Shown piece by piece: positions 34,302-42,700 of a stretch of DNA of 42,772 nucleotides. Both the position numbers and the translations under genes were made by a program. Below the pieces are notes generated by a model, which saw only the letters and a program-made list of their open reading frames with translations, had not been told where the DNA came from and made no database searches. Origin of the DNA: Mycobacterium sp. MBM (GTDB lineage: Bacteria > Actinomycetota > Actinomycetes > Mycobacteriales > Mycobacteriaceae); assembly GCA_021648845.1 (NCBI GenBank), contig JAKJHY010000038.1:1-42772 (forward strand), given 5' to 3'. How positions within the stretch are numbered: the stretch's first letter is position 1; the number at the start of each line of letters is the position of its first letter.

Positions 34302-34568
34302 CAGCGTCAACCGTATTACGCACACGACAGCGGCAACAGCCCCCAGCAGCACCGACACCCGAGACTGGACACCTGTCCGATAGCTCCGTGGGTCGGCGTA
34401 TTAGGTTATAGACATGAGTCAGGCAGGTCCGCTGCACTCGTCACCATCGAAGACACGGCCCGTGTAGTACGTTCACTACCAAGCAACGACAACTACTGAT
34501 AGTAAACATGCGGGCGGCGCGCCAGCACGCTCCGCGGCATCCAATCCATACGAAAGGTTCAGCCAGGC
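34302..34568. promoter_or_regulatory. Divergent promoter region before mscR, with possible leaderless uORF and dyads
   Basis: This gap holds the promoters of the minus-strand luxR gene and of mscR. A TAGGTT -10 (34402-34407) lies 6 nt before an ATG at 34414 that opens a 17-codon frame, MSQAGPLHSSPSKTRPV, ending at 34467. Two short dyads follow: GTAGT-N6-ACTAC (34464-34479) and TACT-GAT-AGTA (34494-34504), which could be an operator. The mscR ATG follows at 34569. Confidence 0.4.
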
Positions 34569-35654
34569 ATGAGTCAGACGGTGCGAGGTGTCATCTCCCG
34601 GTCCAAAGGTCAACCCGTCGAATTGGTCGACATCGTCATCCCCGATCCGGGTCCCGGTGAGGTCGTGGTGGCGATCCAGGCATGCGGTGTCTGCCACACC
34701 GATCTGACCTACCGCGAGGGCGGGATCAACGACGAGTACCCGTTCCTGCTCGGCCACGAGGCGGCCGGCATCGTCGAGAGCGTCGGCGCGGGCGTCACCC
34801 ACGTCGAGGTCGGCGATTTCGTCATCCTCAACTGGCGCGCGGTGTGCGGCGAGTGCCGGGCCTGCAAGCGCGGCCGCCCGCAGCTGTGCTTCGACACCTT
34901 CAACGCCACCCAGAAGATGACCCTGACCGACGGCACCGAGCTGTCCCCGGCGCTGGGCATCGGCGCCTTCGCCGACAAGACCCTCGTACACGAGGGACAG
35001 TGCACCAAGGTCGATTCGACCGCCGACCCGGCGGTGGCCGGACTGCTCGGCTGCGGTGTGATGGCCGGTATCGGCGCGGCGATCAACACCGGCGCGGTCA
35101 ACCGGGACGACACCGTCGCGGTGATCGGCTGCGGCGGCGTCGGAGATGCCGCCATCGCCGGGGCCGCCCTGGTCGGGGCCCGCCGGATCATCGCCGTCGA
35201 CGTCGACGACCGCAAGCTGCACACCGCACGCGAATTCGGCGCCACCCACACCATCAACGCCAAGGATCTGGATGCGGTCGAAACCATCCAGGACCTCACC
35301 GACGGCTTCGGTGCCGACGTCGTCATCGACGCCGTCGGACGCCCCGAGACCTGGAAACAGGCCTTCTATGCGCGTGATCTGGCCGGCACCGTGGTGCTGG
35401 TCGGGGTGCCGACGCCGGATATGAAGCTGGAGATGCCGCTGGTCGACTTCTTCTCCCGGGGCGGGTCGCTGAAGTCCTCCTGGTATGGCGACTGCCTTCC
35501 CGAACGCGACTTCCCCACCCTGATCTCGCTGTATCTGCAGGGCCGGCTGCCGTTGGAGAAGTTCGTCAGCGAGCGCATCGGTCTGGACGCCGTCGAAGAC
35601 GCCTTCCACAAGATGCACGGCGGCGAGGTGCTGCGCTCGGTGGTGGTGTTCTGA
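34569..35654 (+). CDS. mscR: S-nitrosomycothiol reductase / mycothiol-dependent formaldehyde dehydrogenase MscR
   Basis: A 361-residue zinc alcohol dehydrogenase (class III type) that uses mycothiol in place of glutathione. It oxidises S-hydroxymethyl-mycothiol and reduces S-nitrosomycothiol with NADH. Catalytic-zinc ligands include C39 in ACGVCHTD and the GHEAAG histidine (H63); the structural-zinc set is C93, C96, C99 and C107. The Rossmann motif is VIGCGGVGDAA. It corresponds to Rv2259. The stop shares one base with the downstream ATG (TGATG). Confidence 0.95.
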   Translation: MSQTVRGVISRSKGQPVELVDIVIPDPGPGEVVVAIQACGVCHTDLTYREGGINDEYPFLLGHEAAGIVESVGAGVTHVEVGDFVILNWRAVCGECRACKRGRPQLCFDTFNATQKMTLTDGTELSPALGIGAFADKTLVHEGQCTKVDSTADPAVAGLLGCGVMAGIGAAINTGAVNRDDTVAVIGCGGVGDAAIAGAALVGARRIIAVDVDDRKLHTAREFGATHTINAKDLDAVETIQDLTDGFGADVVIDAVGRPETWKQAFYARDLAGTVVLVGVPTPDMKLEMPLVDFFSRGGSLKSSWYGDCLPERDFPTLISLYLQGRLPLEKFVSERIGLDAVEDAFHKMHGGEVLRSVVVF

Positions 35655-36277
35655 TGAGCAACGTGCAGCGCGTAGTCACCAGCGGGACGTTCGAACTCGA
35701 CGGCGGCAGTTGGGATGTCGACAACAACATCTGGCTGATCGGCGACGAGAGTGACGTCATCGTCTTCGACGCCGCCCACACCTCGGCCCCGATCATCGAT
35801 GCCGTCGGCGGCCGCAACGTGGTCGCGGTCATCTGCACCCACGGCCACAACGATCACATCACCGTCGCCCCGGAACTCGCCAAGGCCCTCGACGCTCCGG
35901 TATTCCTGCACCCGGCCGACGAGATGCTGTGGCGCGTCGTGCACCCCGACGCCGACTTCCGGAGCGTCGACGACGGCCTGGTCCTGACCGCCGGGGGGAT
36001 CGAATTGCACGCCCTGCACACCCCCGGGCACTCCCCCGGATCGGTGTGCTGGTCGGCTCCCGAACTGAACGCCGTCGTCTCCGGGGACACCCTGTTCCAG
36101 GGCGGTCCGGGCGCGACCGGCCGGTCCTATTCGGACTTCCCCACCATCTTGGACTCCATCTCCAAGAAGCTGGGCACCCTGCCCGGGGAGACCGTCGTCT
36201 ACACCGGCCACGGCGACACCACCACCATCGGCGGCGAGATCGTGCACTATGACGAATGGGTGGCGCGCGGCCACTGA
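35654..36277 (+). CDS. Metallo-beta-lactamase-fold hydrolase (Rv2260-like)
   Basis: A 207-residue MBL hydrolase with the metal motif THGHNDH (H63, H65, D67, H68), HTPGHSPGSVCW and the late TGHGDTTT. It has the size and form of glyoxalase II-like thioesterases. Coupling to mscR by a TGATG overlap suggests it hydrolyses the thioester product of that pathway, probably S-formyl-mycothiol. This substrate is inference; the fold and gene pairing are seen. Confidence 0.92.
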   Translation: MSNVQRVVTSGTFELDGGSWDVDNNIWLIGDESDVIVFDAAHTSAPIIDAVGGRNVVAVICTHGHNDHITVAPELAKALDAPVFLHPADEMLWRVVHPDADFRSVDDGLVLTAGGIELHALHTPGHSPGSVCWSAPELNAVVSGDTLFQGGPGATGRSYSDFPTILDSISKKLGTLPGETVVYTGHGDTTTIGGEIVHYDEWVARGH

Positions 36278-36294
36278 GCCTGAAGCGTGGCCGC

Positions 36295-37044
36295 CTACCC
36301 GCCGCCGAGCACCCTGCGTTTCTCGGCTTCGAACTCGGCGTCGGTCAGGGCACCGCAGTCACGCAGTGCCGCCAGGGTTTTCAGCTGCTCGATGCGGACG
36401 CCGTCCTCGGTGGGAATGTAGCTGGGCGGCGGTTGATGGGTCGGCGGGGCATCGCCGATGGTGAAGGTCGGCGGTGGCGCGCCGGGGACGACCGGGCGGG
36501 GCGCACGGCGCACCCGCGCCGCCCAGACCCGCGCGATGACCAGAACCACCAGGGCGAGCCCGAACGCCGCCGCGCACCACCACGGCAGCGCGCCCCATGA
36601 GCTGCCGTGGCCGAAGGCCAGTCGCGGGCTCAGGTAGGCCCCGACATTGCCGTCGGTGCGGATCGTGTACCGGCCCGACTCGGCGACCTGGGCAACCCAT
36701 ACCCGCACGCGGGCATCGTTGTTCACCGTGGTGGTCGCGCCGATGCTCTCGGTGACCGTGGGTTCTGCCACCCCCGCGGGCGGGTCGATACCCATCCGCA
36801 GATCCGGTATCGGCAGCCCGCCGCCACCGGTGCTGCCGATGAGCTGGGTGTGAAAGCTGATCACGACCTCACCGGCGGGCAACTGCAGTTGCGCCGACCC
36901 CGGGATCGGCACCTCGCCGTAGGCGTTGTATTTGTCGAAGACGAACGCGTTGAGTATCAGGGTGAGGACGAACCCGATTCCGGCCGCCACCATGGTCACC
37001 GCGGCCACGACGGTGAGTACACGCGGGGCGGTGGCCGGACTCAT
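36295..37044 (-). CDS. Two-helix membrane protein with C-terminal SHOCT domain
   Basis: A 249-residue protein. TM1 is at about 10-35, an external beta-rich domain follows (35-150, with QLQLPAGEVVISFHTQLIG and VWVAQVAESGRYTIRTDG), TM2 is at about 155-176, then a Pro-rich cytoplasmic linker and a SHOCT motif at about 217-249 (LKTLAALRDCGALTDAEFEA). SHOCT domains are short helical pairs, often in membrane or oligomerising proteins. Function is unknown. The ATG at 37044 is adjacent to a divergent methyltransferase gene. Confidence 0.85.
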   Translation of the reverse strand: MSPATAPRVLTVVAAVTMVAAGIGFVLTLILNAFVFDKYNAYGEVPIPGSAQLQLPAGEVVISFHTQLIGSTGGGGLPIPDLRMGIDPPAGVAEPTVTESIGATTTVNNDARVRVWVAQVAESGRYTIRTDGNVGAYLSPRLAFGHGSSWGALPWWCAAAFGLALVVLVIARVWAARVRRAPRPVVPGAPPPTFTIGDAPPTHQPPPSYIPTEDGVRIEQLKTLAALRDCGALTDAEFEAEKRRVLGGG

Positions 37045-37110
37045 GATTGGAAGTCTGGCATGACGGTCCCTTCGGCGGCATCCACGGCGGGACGGGACTA
37101 CCCTCACGGC

Positions 37111-38196
37111 ATGCCCGAATCAAGCGTGGTGGTGCGTCCGGTGCCGGTCGGCAGCGGCGATTACAGCGCGAGTTCGCGGTTACAGGCGGCCGGCTTGACG
37201 AAGGCCATCGCGCTTTTCGAGGAGGCCGCCGCGGCCGTGCCCATTCCCCCGGTGCGGTTGCCGATCGTGATCGCCGACTACGGCGCCGCCAACGGGCACA
37301 ACTCGCTGCTGCCGATCAACGCGGCGATCTCGGCACTGCGCAAGCGGACCCGCCCCGAACAATCCGTGCTGGTCACCCACACCGACGTGCCCGACAACGA
37401 TTTCAGTGCGCTGTTTCGCACCCTCAGCGAGGATCCGGACAGCTACCTGCGCCACGACCCGGCCGCGTTCTCCTCGGCGGTCGGCCGGTCCTTCTACAGC
37501 CAGATCCTGCCGTCCAACACCGTCACCCTGGGCTGGTCGGCGTGGTCGGTGCTGTGGCTGAGCCGGGTGCCCGCGCCGGTCACCGATCACATCCACGCCG
37601 CCTACAGCGCCGACGAGGCGACCCGGTCGGCCCATGACCGCCTCGCCGCGCGCGATTGGCACGAGTTCGTCGCCTATCGGGGACGCGAACTGTGTCCGGG
37701 TGGACGGGCCGTGGTGATGACGATGGCCGTGGGCGAGAACGGCGAATTCGGCTACCGGGCCCTGTTCGACGCGCTGATGGCCGAGCTGGCCGAGCTGGTG
37801 CAGCGCGCCGTCATCACCGCCGACGAGCTGACCGCGATGTGCGTCCCGATCAGTGGTCGCCGGGCGGGCGACTTCACCACCCCGTTCGCACCGTCGGGGC
37901 GCCTGGAACAGCTGACGATCGAACACCTCGAGATTTTCGATGCCGAGGACCGGTTCTGGCGGCAATATCAGAAGGACAAGGACGCCACGGTTTTCGGGGC
38001 GCAGTGGGCGGCGTTCCTGCGGGCGGCGGTCTTCCAGACGCTGGCGAGCGCCCTCGACGATGACGCCGGCGACCGCCGTGTGCGGTTCTGCGCGGCACTC
38101 GAGGCCGGGGTCGCGGCCCGGCTGGCGGCCGCGCCGGAGCCGATGCAGATCCCGATGGCCCAGGTGGTGCTGCACAAGCGTCCGCGGGCGCTGTAG
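37111..38196 (+). CDS. SABATH-family (plant-type) carboxyl methyltransferase
   Basis: A 361-residue member of the SAM-dependent carboxyl methyltransferase family PF03492, best known for plant salicylate, jasmonate, IAA and benzoate methyltransferases. It has the motif-I equivalent ADYGAANGHNSLLP (56-69), the TDVPDNDF stretch (91-98) matching plant NDLPGNDFN, and SFYSQILPSNTVTLGWSAWS followed by WLSRVP (127-154), the substrate-pocket hallmark. The later region has GGRAVVMTMAVGENG. The ATG at 37111 is favoured over one 17 codons earlier because TACCCT (37099-37104) gives a leaderless -10 at 6 nt. The likely substrate is a small carboxylic acid; which one is unknown. Confidence 0.88.
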   Translation: MPESSVVVRPVPVGSGDYSASSRLQAAGLTKAIALFEEAAAAVPIPPVRLPIVIADYGAANGHNSLLPINAAISALRKRTRPEQSVLVTHTDVPDNDFSALFRTLSEDPDSYLRHDPAAFSSAVGRSFYSQILPSNTVTLGWSAWSVLWLSRVPAPVTDHIHAAYSADEATRSAHDRLAARDWHEFVAYRGRELCPGGRAVVMTMAVGENGEFGYRALFDALMAELAELVQRAVITADELTAMCVPISGRRAGDFTTPFAPSGRLEQLTIEHLEIFDAEDRFWRQYQKDKDATVFGAQWAAFLRAAVFQTLASALDDDAGDRRVRFCAALEAGVAARLAAAPEPMQIPMAQVVLHKRPRAL

Positions 38197-38208
38197 CGCG
38201 GCAGCCGG

Positions 38209-39804
38209 CTACGGCGAAATCAGCTGCCCGGGTTGGGGAATGAACGGTGGCAGACCGGGGATGGTGGGGATCGGCGGGATGGCGGGCAGCGTTGGGATCA
38301 CCGGTGGTTCCGCCGGCGCCGCTGTCGTCGGAGGCTCTGTCGTGGGGGCCGGGGTTTCGGCCGCCGGTGGGGGTGGCGGGCTCGCGGGCGGGGGCGCCTC
38401 GGTCGCCGGGGCGGGCGTCCGGTCGGCCGGGGCTTGCGGGGCGACGGTGGCCGTCTGCACCGGGACCTGCGGCGGCGCGTCCGGCGCCGATGTCACCGCC
38501 GTGCTGCTGACGGTCGTCGAATCGATTGTCGGCGAATATCTTTCATCGGCGCGCTGTACCAGGATCACGGCGAGGACGGCGGCCACCAATACCACCGCCG
38601 CACCGAGGCCGATCATCACGTGCGCCCGTCGATACCACGGAACATCTTCGGCGGCAACGAATTCAGGCACTTCCTCAGCGGAGAACCGGATCTCCGGGCG
38701 CGGGTCGTGCACCGGACCGGCGTAGGGCACCGGTTCGGCGATGGCACCGGCGTCCTGCGACCACGCCAACTGCGCCGGGGCCGCCGGCGCCTGCGTCACC
38801 GGCACCTCCGCAGCGACGGCGGCCACGGCGGTCGCGGTGTCATCGGCGCGGGCCGCGGCGATCAGCCCACCACCGATCGCCGCGGACAAGGCCGGATGGG
38901 GCGAGGTGATCACCGGGATGCCCAGGTGCTCGGACAATGTGGTGGTGATGACCGGGATCCGCGCGCCACCGCCGACGGTCGCGGCGGCCGTCAGGTCCCG
39001 CGCACGGATACCGTTGTGTTGCATGGCATCCCGCACAACGGCCAGGAAGTCGCCCAACGGGGCGCGCAGTTGCGCATCGACCTCGTCACGGGTCAGCCGC
39101 ACCTCGGCACGGTACGTCGGCAGATCGACCTGCAGCGCGGTGGCGACCTCGTCGGACAGCCGCTCCTTGGCCGCCCGGCACTGCTCGCGCAACCTCGCCA
39201 GCGAACCGAGCGCCGAGGTCCCCGACTCGCCGGCGGCGCTATCCGGCAGATCCGCCAGCACCCGGCGCAGCAACGCCTGGTCGAGCAGCGCTCCGGACAG
39301 TTCCGCATGACGCACCGCCGGCCCGACCGGCCGATAGCCGTTGGCGGCGTCGACAAAGGTGATGCTGGTGCCCGAGCCGCCGAAATCGCAGACCACGATG
39401 GCACCCCGAGCGGGTAGCCCGGGGCGGTCGGCCAGCGCGGTCGCCGCGGCGCCGGCGTCGTCGATCAGGACGGCACCCGCCAGCTCGGGCACCGATGCCA
39501 GCGCCGCCCGCAACGCATCGACCGCCGCCGGACGCCGGTGCACCGGGTGGGTCACGGCGAGCTGCGCCGCACCGCCCACACCGTGCAGCAGGGCGCGCAG
39601 CGCCTCGATCAGCAGCATCTCCGGGCGGTGTGATGTTCCGTCCGGGGCCAGGATGGCGATCGGGTCACCCACCCGGTCGACGACATCGGTCAGTTCGCGG
39701 CCGGGCGGGCCGAGGCGGGCCGGTCTGGTGAGCGAGGTGCGGCCCACCGCGACCGCCGTCAGGTTGGTGGCACCGATCGACAATCCCACCGGTGCTGTCC
39801 TCAC
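38209..39804 (-). CDS. Membrane-anchored Hsp70-like ATPase with proline-rich extracytoplasmic tail
   Basis: A 531-residue protein. Residues about 1-320 resemble the actin/Hsp70 ATPase fold: GLSIGATNLTAVAVG phosphate-1-like loop, VVCDFGGSGTSITFVDA (phosphate 2, 139-146) and VGGGARIPVI (adenosine motif). A single TM helix lies at about 396-417, and about 110 Pro/Ala/Thr-rich residues follow outside. There is no peptide-binding domain, so it is not a classical chaperone. It resembles Mtb Rv2264c (from memory). The GTG at 39804 is the preferred start; a GTG at 39834 is also possible. A role at the cell-envelope or septum is guesswork. Confidence 0.85.
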   Translation of the reverse strand: MRTAPVGLSIGATNLTAVAVGRTSLTRPARLGPPGRELTDVVDRVGDPIAILAPDGTSHRPEMLLIEALRALLHGVGGAAQLAVTHPVHRRPAAVDALRAALASVPELAGAVLIDDAGAAATALADRPGLPARGAIVVCDFGGSGTSITFVDAANGYRPVGPAVRHAELSGALLDQALLRRVLADLPDSAAGESGTSALGSLARLREQCRAAKERLSDEVATALQVDLPTYRAEVRLTRDEVDAQLRAPLGDFLAVVRDAMQHNGIRARDLTAAATVGGGARIPVITTTLSEHLGIPVITSPHPALSAAIGGGLIAAARADDTATAVAAVAAEVPVTQAPAAPAQLAWSQDAGAIAEPVPYAGPVHDPRPEIRFSAEEVPEFVAAEDVPWYRRAHVMIGLGAAVVLVAAVLAVILVQRADERYSPTIDSTTVSSTAVTSAPDAPPQVPVQTATVAPQAPADRTPAPATEAPPPASPPPPPAAETPAPTTEPPTTAAPAEPPVIPTLPAIPPIPTIPGLPPFIPQPGQLISP

Positions 39805-39839
39805 ACCGTCGACATCGCCGCCCGCGCGGTGCACGTTAC

Positions 39840-40913
39840 TCAGCGGATGGTGCCGGCACCCGGGATGAGCGGTAGATCCAGCGCGGTCACCCACCCGGGC
39901 GGCAGATCATTGACCGCCGGTACCGCGTTGAGCGCACGCAACCCGGTGGCCAGGCAGCCGGCCGCGGCGGCGTCCCGGCCGGATCCGTCGGTGAACCGGA
40001 ACGCGGTCTCCTGCGAAATACTCGGTGTGCCCTCGATATCGACGCGGTACACGTCGTTGTCGTTACCGGTGGGCCAGTCCGGGGCGGCATCGAGCCCGAT
40101 CCGGTTGACGTGCTCGAGCTGGATGCGGGTCTGCCCGCCGAGCCGGCCGTTGATGGTGAACCGGACCGCGGCGACGTTGCCGGCCTCGATGACGCCCTTG
40201 GCCGACGCGCGGTCGGTCGGGGTGACCCATTTGTCCCAGGTGGTGGTGATCTCGTCGAGGGTGATGCCGGCCGCGTGGGCGATCATCGGCACGGTTGCGC
40301 CCCACGCCATGATCAGGATTTCCGGGCTTTCCAGCAGCGGGCGGTATGCGGGCGGGCGGCCGATGCCCATCTCGAACTCGTAATCACCGGTGTAGTTGGT
40401 GTAGTCGAGCAGTTCGGAGGCACGGACGGTGCGGACCTCCGAGCACAGTCCCATCAGGGTCAGCGGAAACAGGTCGTTGGCGAAGCCGGGGTCGATTCCG
40501 GTGGTGAAACAGGACGCCCCGCCGGCAGCGCAGGCCTCGGTGATCGGCTGGATCCAGTTCGGTGGATTCAGGTGCATTTTCGGCCACACCCACGGGGTCA
40601 TCGCCGTCGAGCAGACGTCGATACCGGCCCGCAGGAACCGGGCGATCAGGTCGATGTTCGCGTCGGCCTGGGCGGCCGTCGGCCCGTAGTGCACCAGGGC
40701 GTCGGGCGCCAGCGCGATGAGTGCGTCGATGTCATCGGTGGCGGTCAGGCCCAACGGCGCGCCCAGCGAGCAGATCTCGCCGACATCGCGGCCGACCTTG
40801 GCGGGGTTGCTCACCCCGACCCCGACGAGTTCGAAGTTCGGGTGCTTGACGATCTCGGCGATCACCATCGTCCCGACGAAACCGGTACCCCAGACCACGA
40901 CGCGCTTGGTCAC
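39840..40913 (-). CDS. NAD(P)-dependent amine dehydrogenase family protein (DapB-N fold)
   Basis: A 357-residue Rossmann enzyme with VVVWGTGFVGTMVIAEIV at the N-terminus (GTGFVG at about 9-14) and a dihydrodipicolinate-reductase-type N-domain. The remainder resembles 2,4-diaminopentanoate dehydrogenase and related proteins (for example ASCFTTGIDPGFANDLFPL and ELLDYTNYTGDYEFEMGIG). The substrate in mycobacteria is unknown. The GTG at 40913 shares one base with the upstream stop, so the secreted-protein gene and this one are coupled. Confidence 0.85.
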   Translation of the reverse strand: MTKRVVVWGTGFVGTMVIAEIVKHPNFELVGVGVSNPAKVGRDVGEICSLGAPLGLTATDDIDALIALAPDALVHYGPTAAQADANIDLIARFLRAGIDVCSTAMTPWVWPKMHLNPPNWIQPITEACAAGGASCFTTGIDPGFANDLFPLTLMGLCSEVRTVRASELLDYTNYTGDYEFEMGIGRPPAYRPLLESPEILIMAWGATVPMIAHAAGITLDEITTTWDKWVTPTDRASAKGVIEAGNVAAVRFTINGRLGGQTRIQLEHVNRIGLDAAPDWPTGNDNDVYRVDIEGTPSISQETAFRFTDGSGRDAAAAGCLATGLRALNAVPAVNDLPPGWVTALDLPLIPGAGTIR

Positions 40914-41449
40914 TAGAAGCAGCGCCTGAGGCCGCCGGGCTCGCAGTAGAGCGGGTACTGCTGGACCGGGATGGGCAGCGGCTCGACATAGGTCAAAGTG
41001 AACGGTTTGGTGTCCAGCGTCGCGGGCAGCCCGCACACCTGGTTGTGCGCCATGGTTCGGGTGCCGGTCATCGTGATGGTGTCGAACTTGAAGGTCTCAA
41101 GCAGGGGGGCCGTGCTGCCGTCCGGGCAGGTCAATCCGTCCACGGAGTTGATGTTGTATGCCCATTGACCACCGGTGAGCTTGGCAATACCGCCCTTGGC
41201 GACCGTGTTGGGGCTGGAGCTCACGGTCAGCTGGCAGGCGACCGGGTCGCGGATCTCGACCCGCAGGTCACCCACCACCGGAACACACACCGGGTAGATC
41301 GTCCATGCCGCCTCGGGCAAGCCCTCCTGTTTGAAGGTGTAGACCCCCTCCAGCACCTGCTGCTGCGGATTTGCCTGGGCCGGGCCGGCGAATCCGATCA
41401 TCGCAGCCACCAGCAGGGCGGCACTGAACAACCCGCGAAGTGTGTTCAC
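40913..41449 (-). CDS. Secreted protein, conserved in mycobacteria
   Basis: A 178-residue protein with a Sec signal peptide: basic VNTLRG, hydrophobic core LFSAALLVAAMIGFAG, and cleavage site probably after PAQA. The mature domain of about 150 residues has six or more cysteines (IYPVCVPVVGD, DPVACQLTV, GLTCPDGS, NQVCGLP, LYCEPGGLRRCF), so it is likely disulfide-stabilised. The function is unknown. The GTG start is at 41449; its divergent neighbour is an SDR gene. Confidence 0.82.
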   Translation of the reverse strand: MNTLRGLFSAALLVAAMIGFAGPAQANPQQQVLEGVYTFKQEGLPEAAWTIYPVCVPVVGDLRVEIRDPVACQLTVSSSPNTVAKGGIAKLTGGQWAYNINSVDGLTCPDGSTAPLLETFKFDTITMTGTRTMAHNQVCGLPATLDTKPFTLTYVEPLPIPVQQYPLYCEPGGLRRCF

Positions 41450-41513
41450 GCCTCGCAGTATTGCAGGGTGCCTCGGGCACGTCCGCGGTTTGCCCCGTGA
41501 GAGAGTCACCGAC

Positions 41514-42254
41514 ATGACCTCATTGGACGGAAAAGTGGCATTGGTGACGGGCGCGTCGGCGGGCCTCGGTGCGGCGACGGCCCGGCTGTTCGCCGAGCGC
41601 GGCGCCACGGTGTACGGCGTGGCCCGCGACAGTGACCGGATGGCCGAGGTGTTCGCAAAGGTGCCGGGCGGGCGGTACGGCTCCTATGACATCGGTAGCG
41701 CCGATGCCTGCGCGCAGGCCGTCACCGACTGTGTCGCGGCGTTCGGGCGCATCGACGTGCTGGCCAATGTGGCGGGCTTTCACCAGATGCGGCGCACCGC
41801 CTCGGTGACCGACGCCGACTGGGATCTCGACCTGGCGGTCAACCTGAACGGACCGTTCTACCTGAGTCGGGCGGCGCTGCCGCATCTGTTGGAATCCGGC
41901 GGCAATATCGTCAACGTCGCCTCCGTGGCCGGAGTCGAGGGCGAGGTGTACTCGGCCGGCTACTGCGCGGCCAAGCACGGGCTGATCGGGTTGACCCGCG
42001 CGATGGCCGTGGAGTTCACCAAGGAGAAGCTGCGGGTCAACGCGGTGTGTCCCGGCGGCATGCTCACCGCGCAGGTGACCGAGTTCGCCGCACCGGAGGA
42101 CGCCGACTGGGAACTGATCATGCGGATCGCCGCACCGCGCGGAATGATGGATCCGATGGACGTCGCGAAGACCATCGCGTTTCTGTCCAGTGACGACGCG
42201 GCCGCCATCCACGGCGCGGTGTACCGCGTCGATAACGGGAAGGGCGCCGACTGA
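41514..42254 (+). CDS. SDR-family oxidoreductase
   Basis: A 246-residue classical short-chain dehydrogenase with the nucleotide motif TGASAGLG (12-19), the NVAG strand, catalytic Ser in VNVASVAG and Tyr/Lys in YCAAK. The C-terminal region (VCPGGMLTAQVTEF) is typical of FabG-like enzymes. The substrate is not deducible. The stop shares a base with the ATG of the next gene (TGATG), so the downstream Cys-rich protein is translated in step with it. Confidence 0.92.
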   Translation: MTSLDGKVALVTGASAGLGAATARLFAERGATVYGVARDSDRMAEVFAKVPGGRYGSYDIGSADACAQAVTDCVAAFGRIDVLANVAGFHQMRRTASVTDADWDLDLAVNLNGPFYLSRAALPHLLESGGNIVNVASVAGVEGEVYSAGYCAAKHGLIGLTRAMAVEFTKEKLRVNAVCPGGMLTAQVTEFAAPEDADWELIMRIAAPRGMMDPMDVAKTIAFLSSDDAAAIHGAVYRVDNGKGAD

Positions 42255-42661
42255 TGGACGAAACCGATACGCGCACAGACTCACTCGGCACCGTGGGCAG
42301 CAGTGCGACCGAAACGTCGATCGGCACCGTCGGCAGTGCCGCGGTGGTGGGGTCGATCGGCACCGTGGGCAGCGCCGGTGTCGCAGGGTCCATCGCGACG
42401 GTGAACAGCGCCGGTGTCGCCGGGTCGATCGGCACCGGCGGCAGCGGCGGGGTGGCCGGCGGGTTCGCCGTGGTGGGCAGCGCGTTCCTGCTGCTGTGCG
42501 CCGCCCTGGTCGGCTGTGTCGCCTGCGTCGGGTGCGTGGCCTGCCGAAAGTGCCGGGCCTGTATCGGGTGCGTGGCGTGCACCGACTGTGTCGGCTGCGT
42601 CGGGTGCGTCAACTGCTCGGGGCTGCGCGGGGCCGTCGGGCTGCGCGACGTCCACGCCTGA
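42254..42661 (+). CDS. Repetitive membrane protein with twelve-Cys triplet array (unknown function)
   Basis: A 135-residue protein of unusual design. Residues 10-69 are five 12-residue repeats of the form SIGTVGSAGVAG. The sixth unit (70-81) becomes hydrophobic and leads into a probable membrane stretch of about 66-97. From C88 to C121 a cysteine occurs at every third residue, twelve in all (88, 91, 94 ... 121), with G/V/A or charged residues between (CVACVGCVACRKCRACIG). C82 is in the same register. The ATG overlaps the SDR stop, and GGGAAGGG about 10 bp upstream is a good ribosome-binding site. I recognise no named family. Metal binding, redox or lipid modification are possibilities only. 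Confidence 0.75.
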   Translation: MDETDTRTDSLGTVGSSATETSIGTVGSAAVVGSIGTVGSAGVAGSIATVNSAGVAGSIGTGGSGGVAGGFAVVGSAFLLLCAALVGCVACVGCVACRKCRACIGCVACTDCVGCVGCVNCSGLRGAVGLRDVHA

Positions 42662-42700
42662 AGCGCCGAGTGGCCAGTTATGGCACACCTTTGGCTGGCG

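Noticed and set aside
34476..35618. 380-codon open frame antisense to mscR
   Set aside because: mscR on the plus strand has all zinc ligands and the NAD motif; the opposite frame shows only Asp/Gly/Val-rich shadow sequence.
42254..42661. CRISPR-like or tandem DNA repeat reading of the repetitive segment
   Set aside because: The repeats are degenerate at third codon positions and have no spacers; they keep frame and follow protein periodicity.
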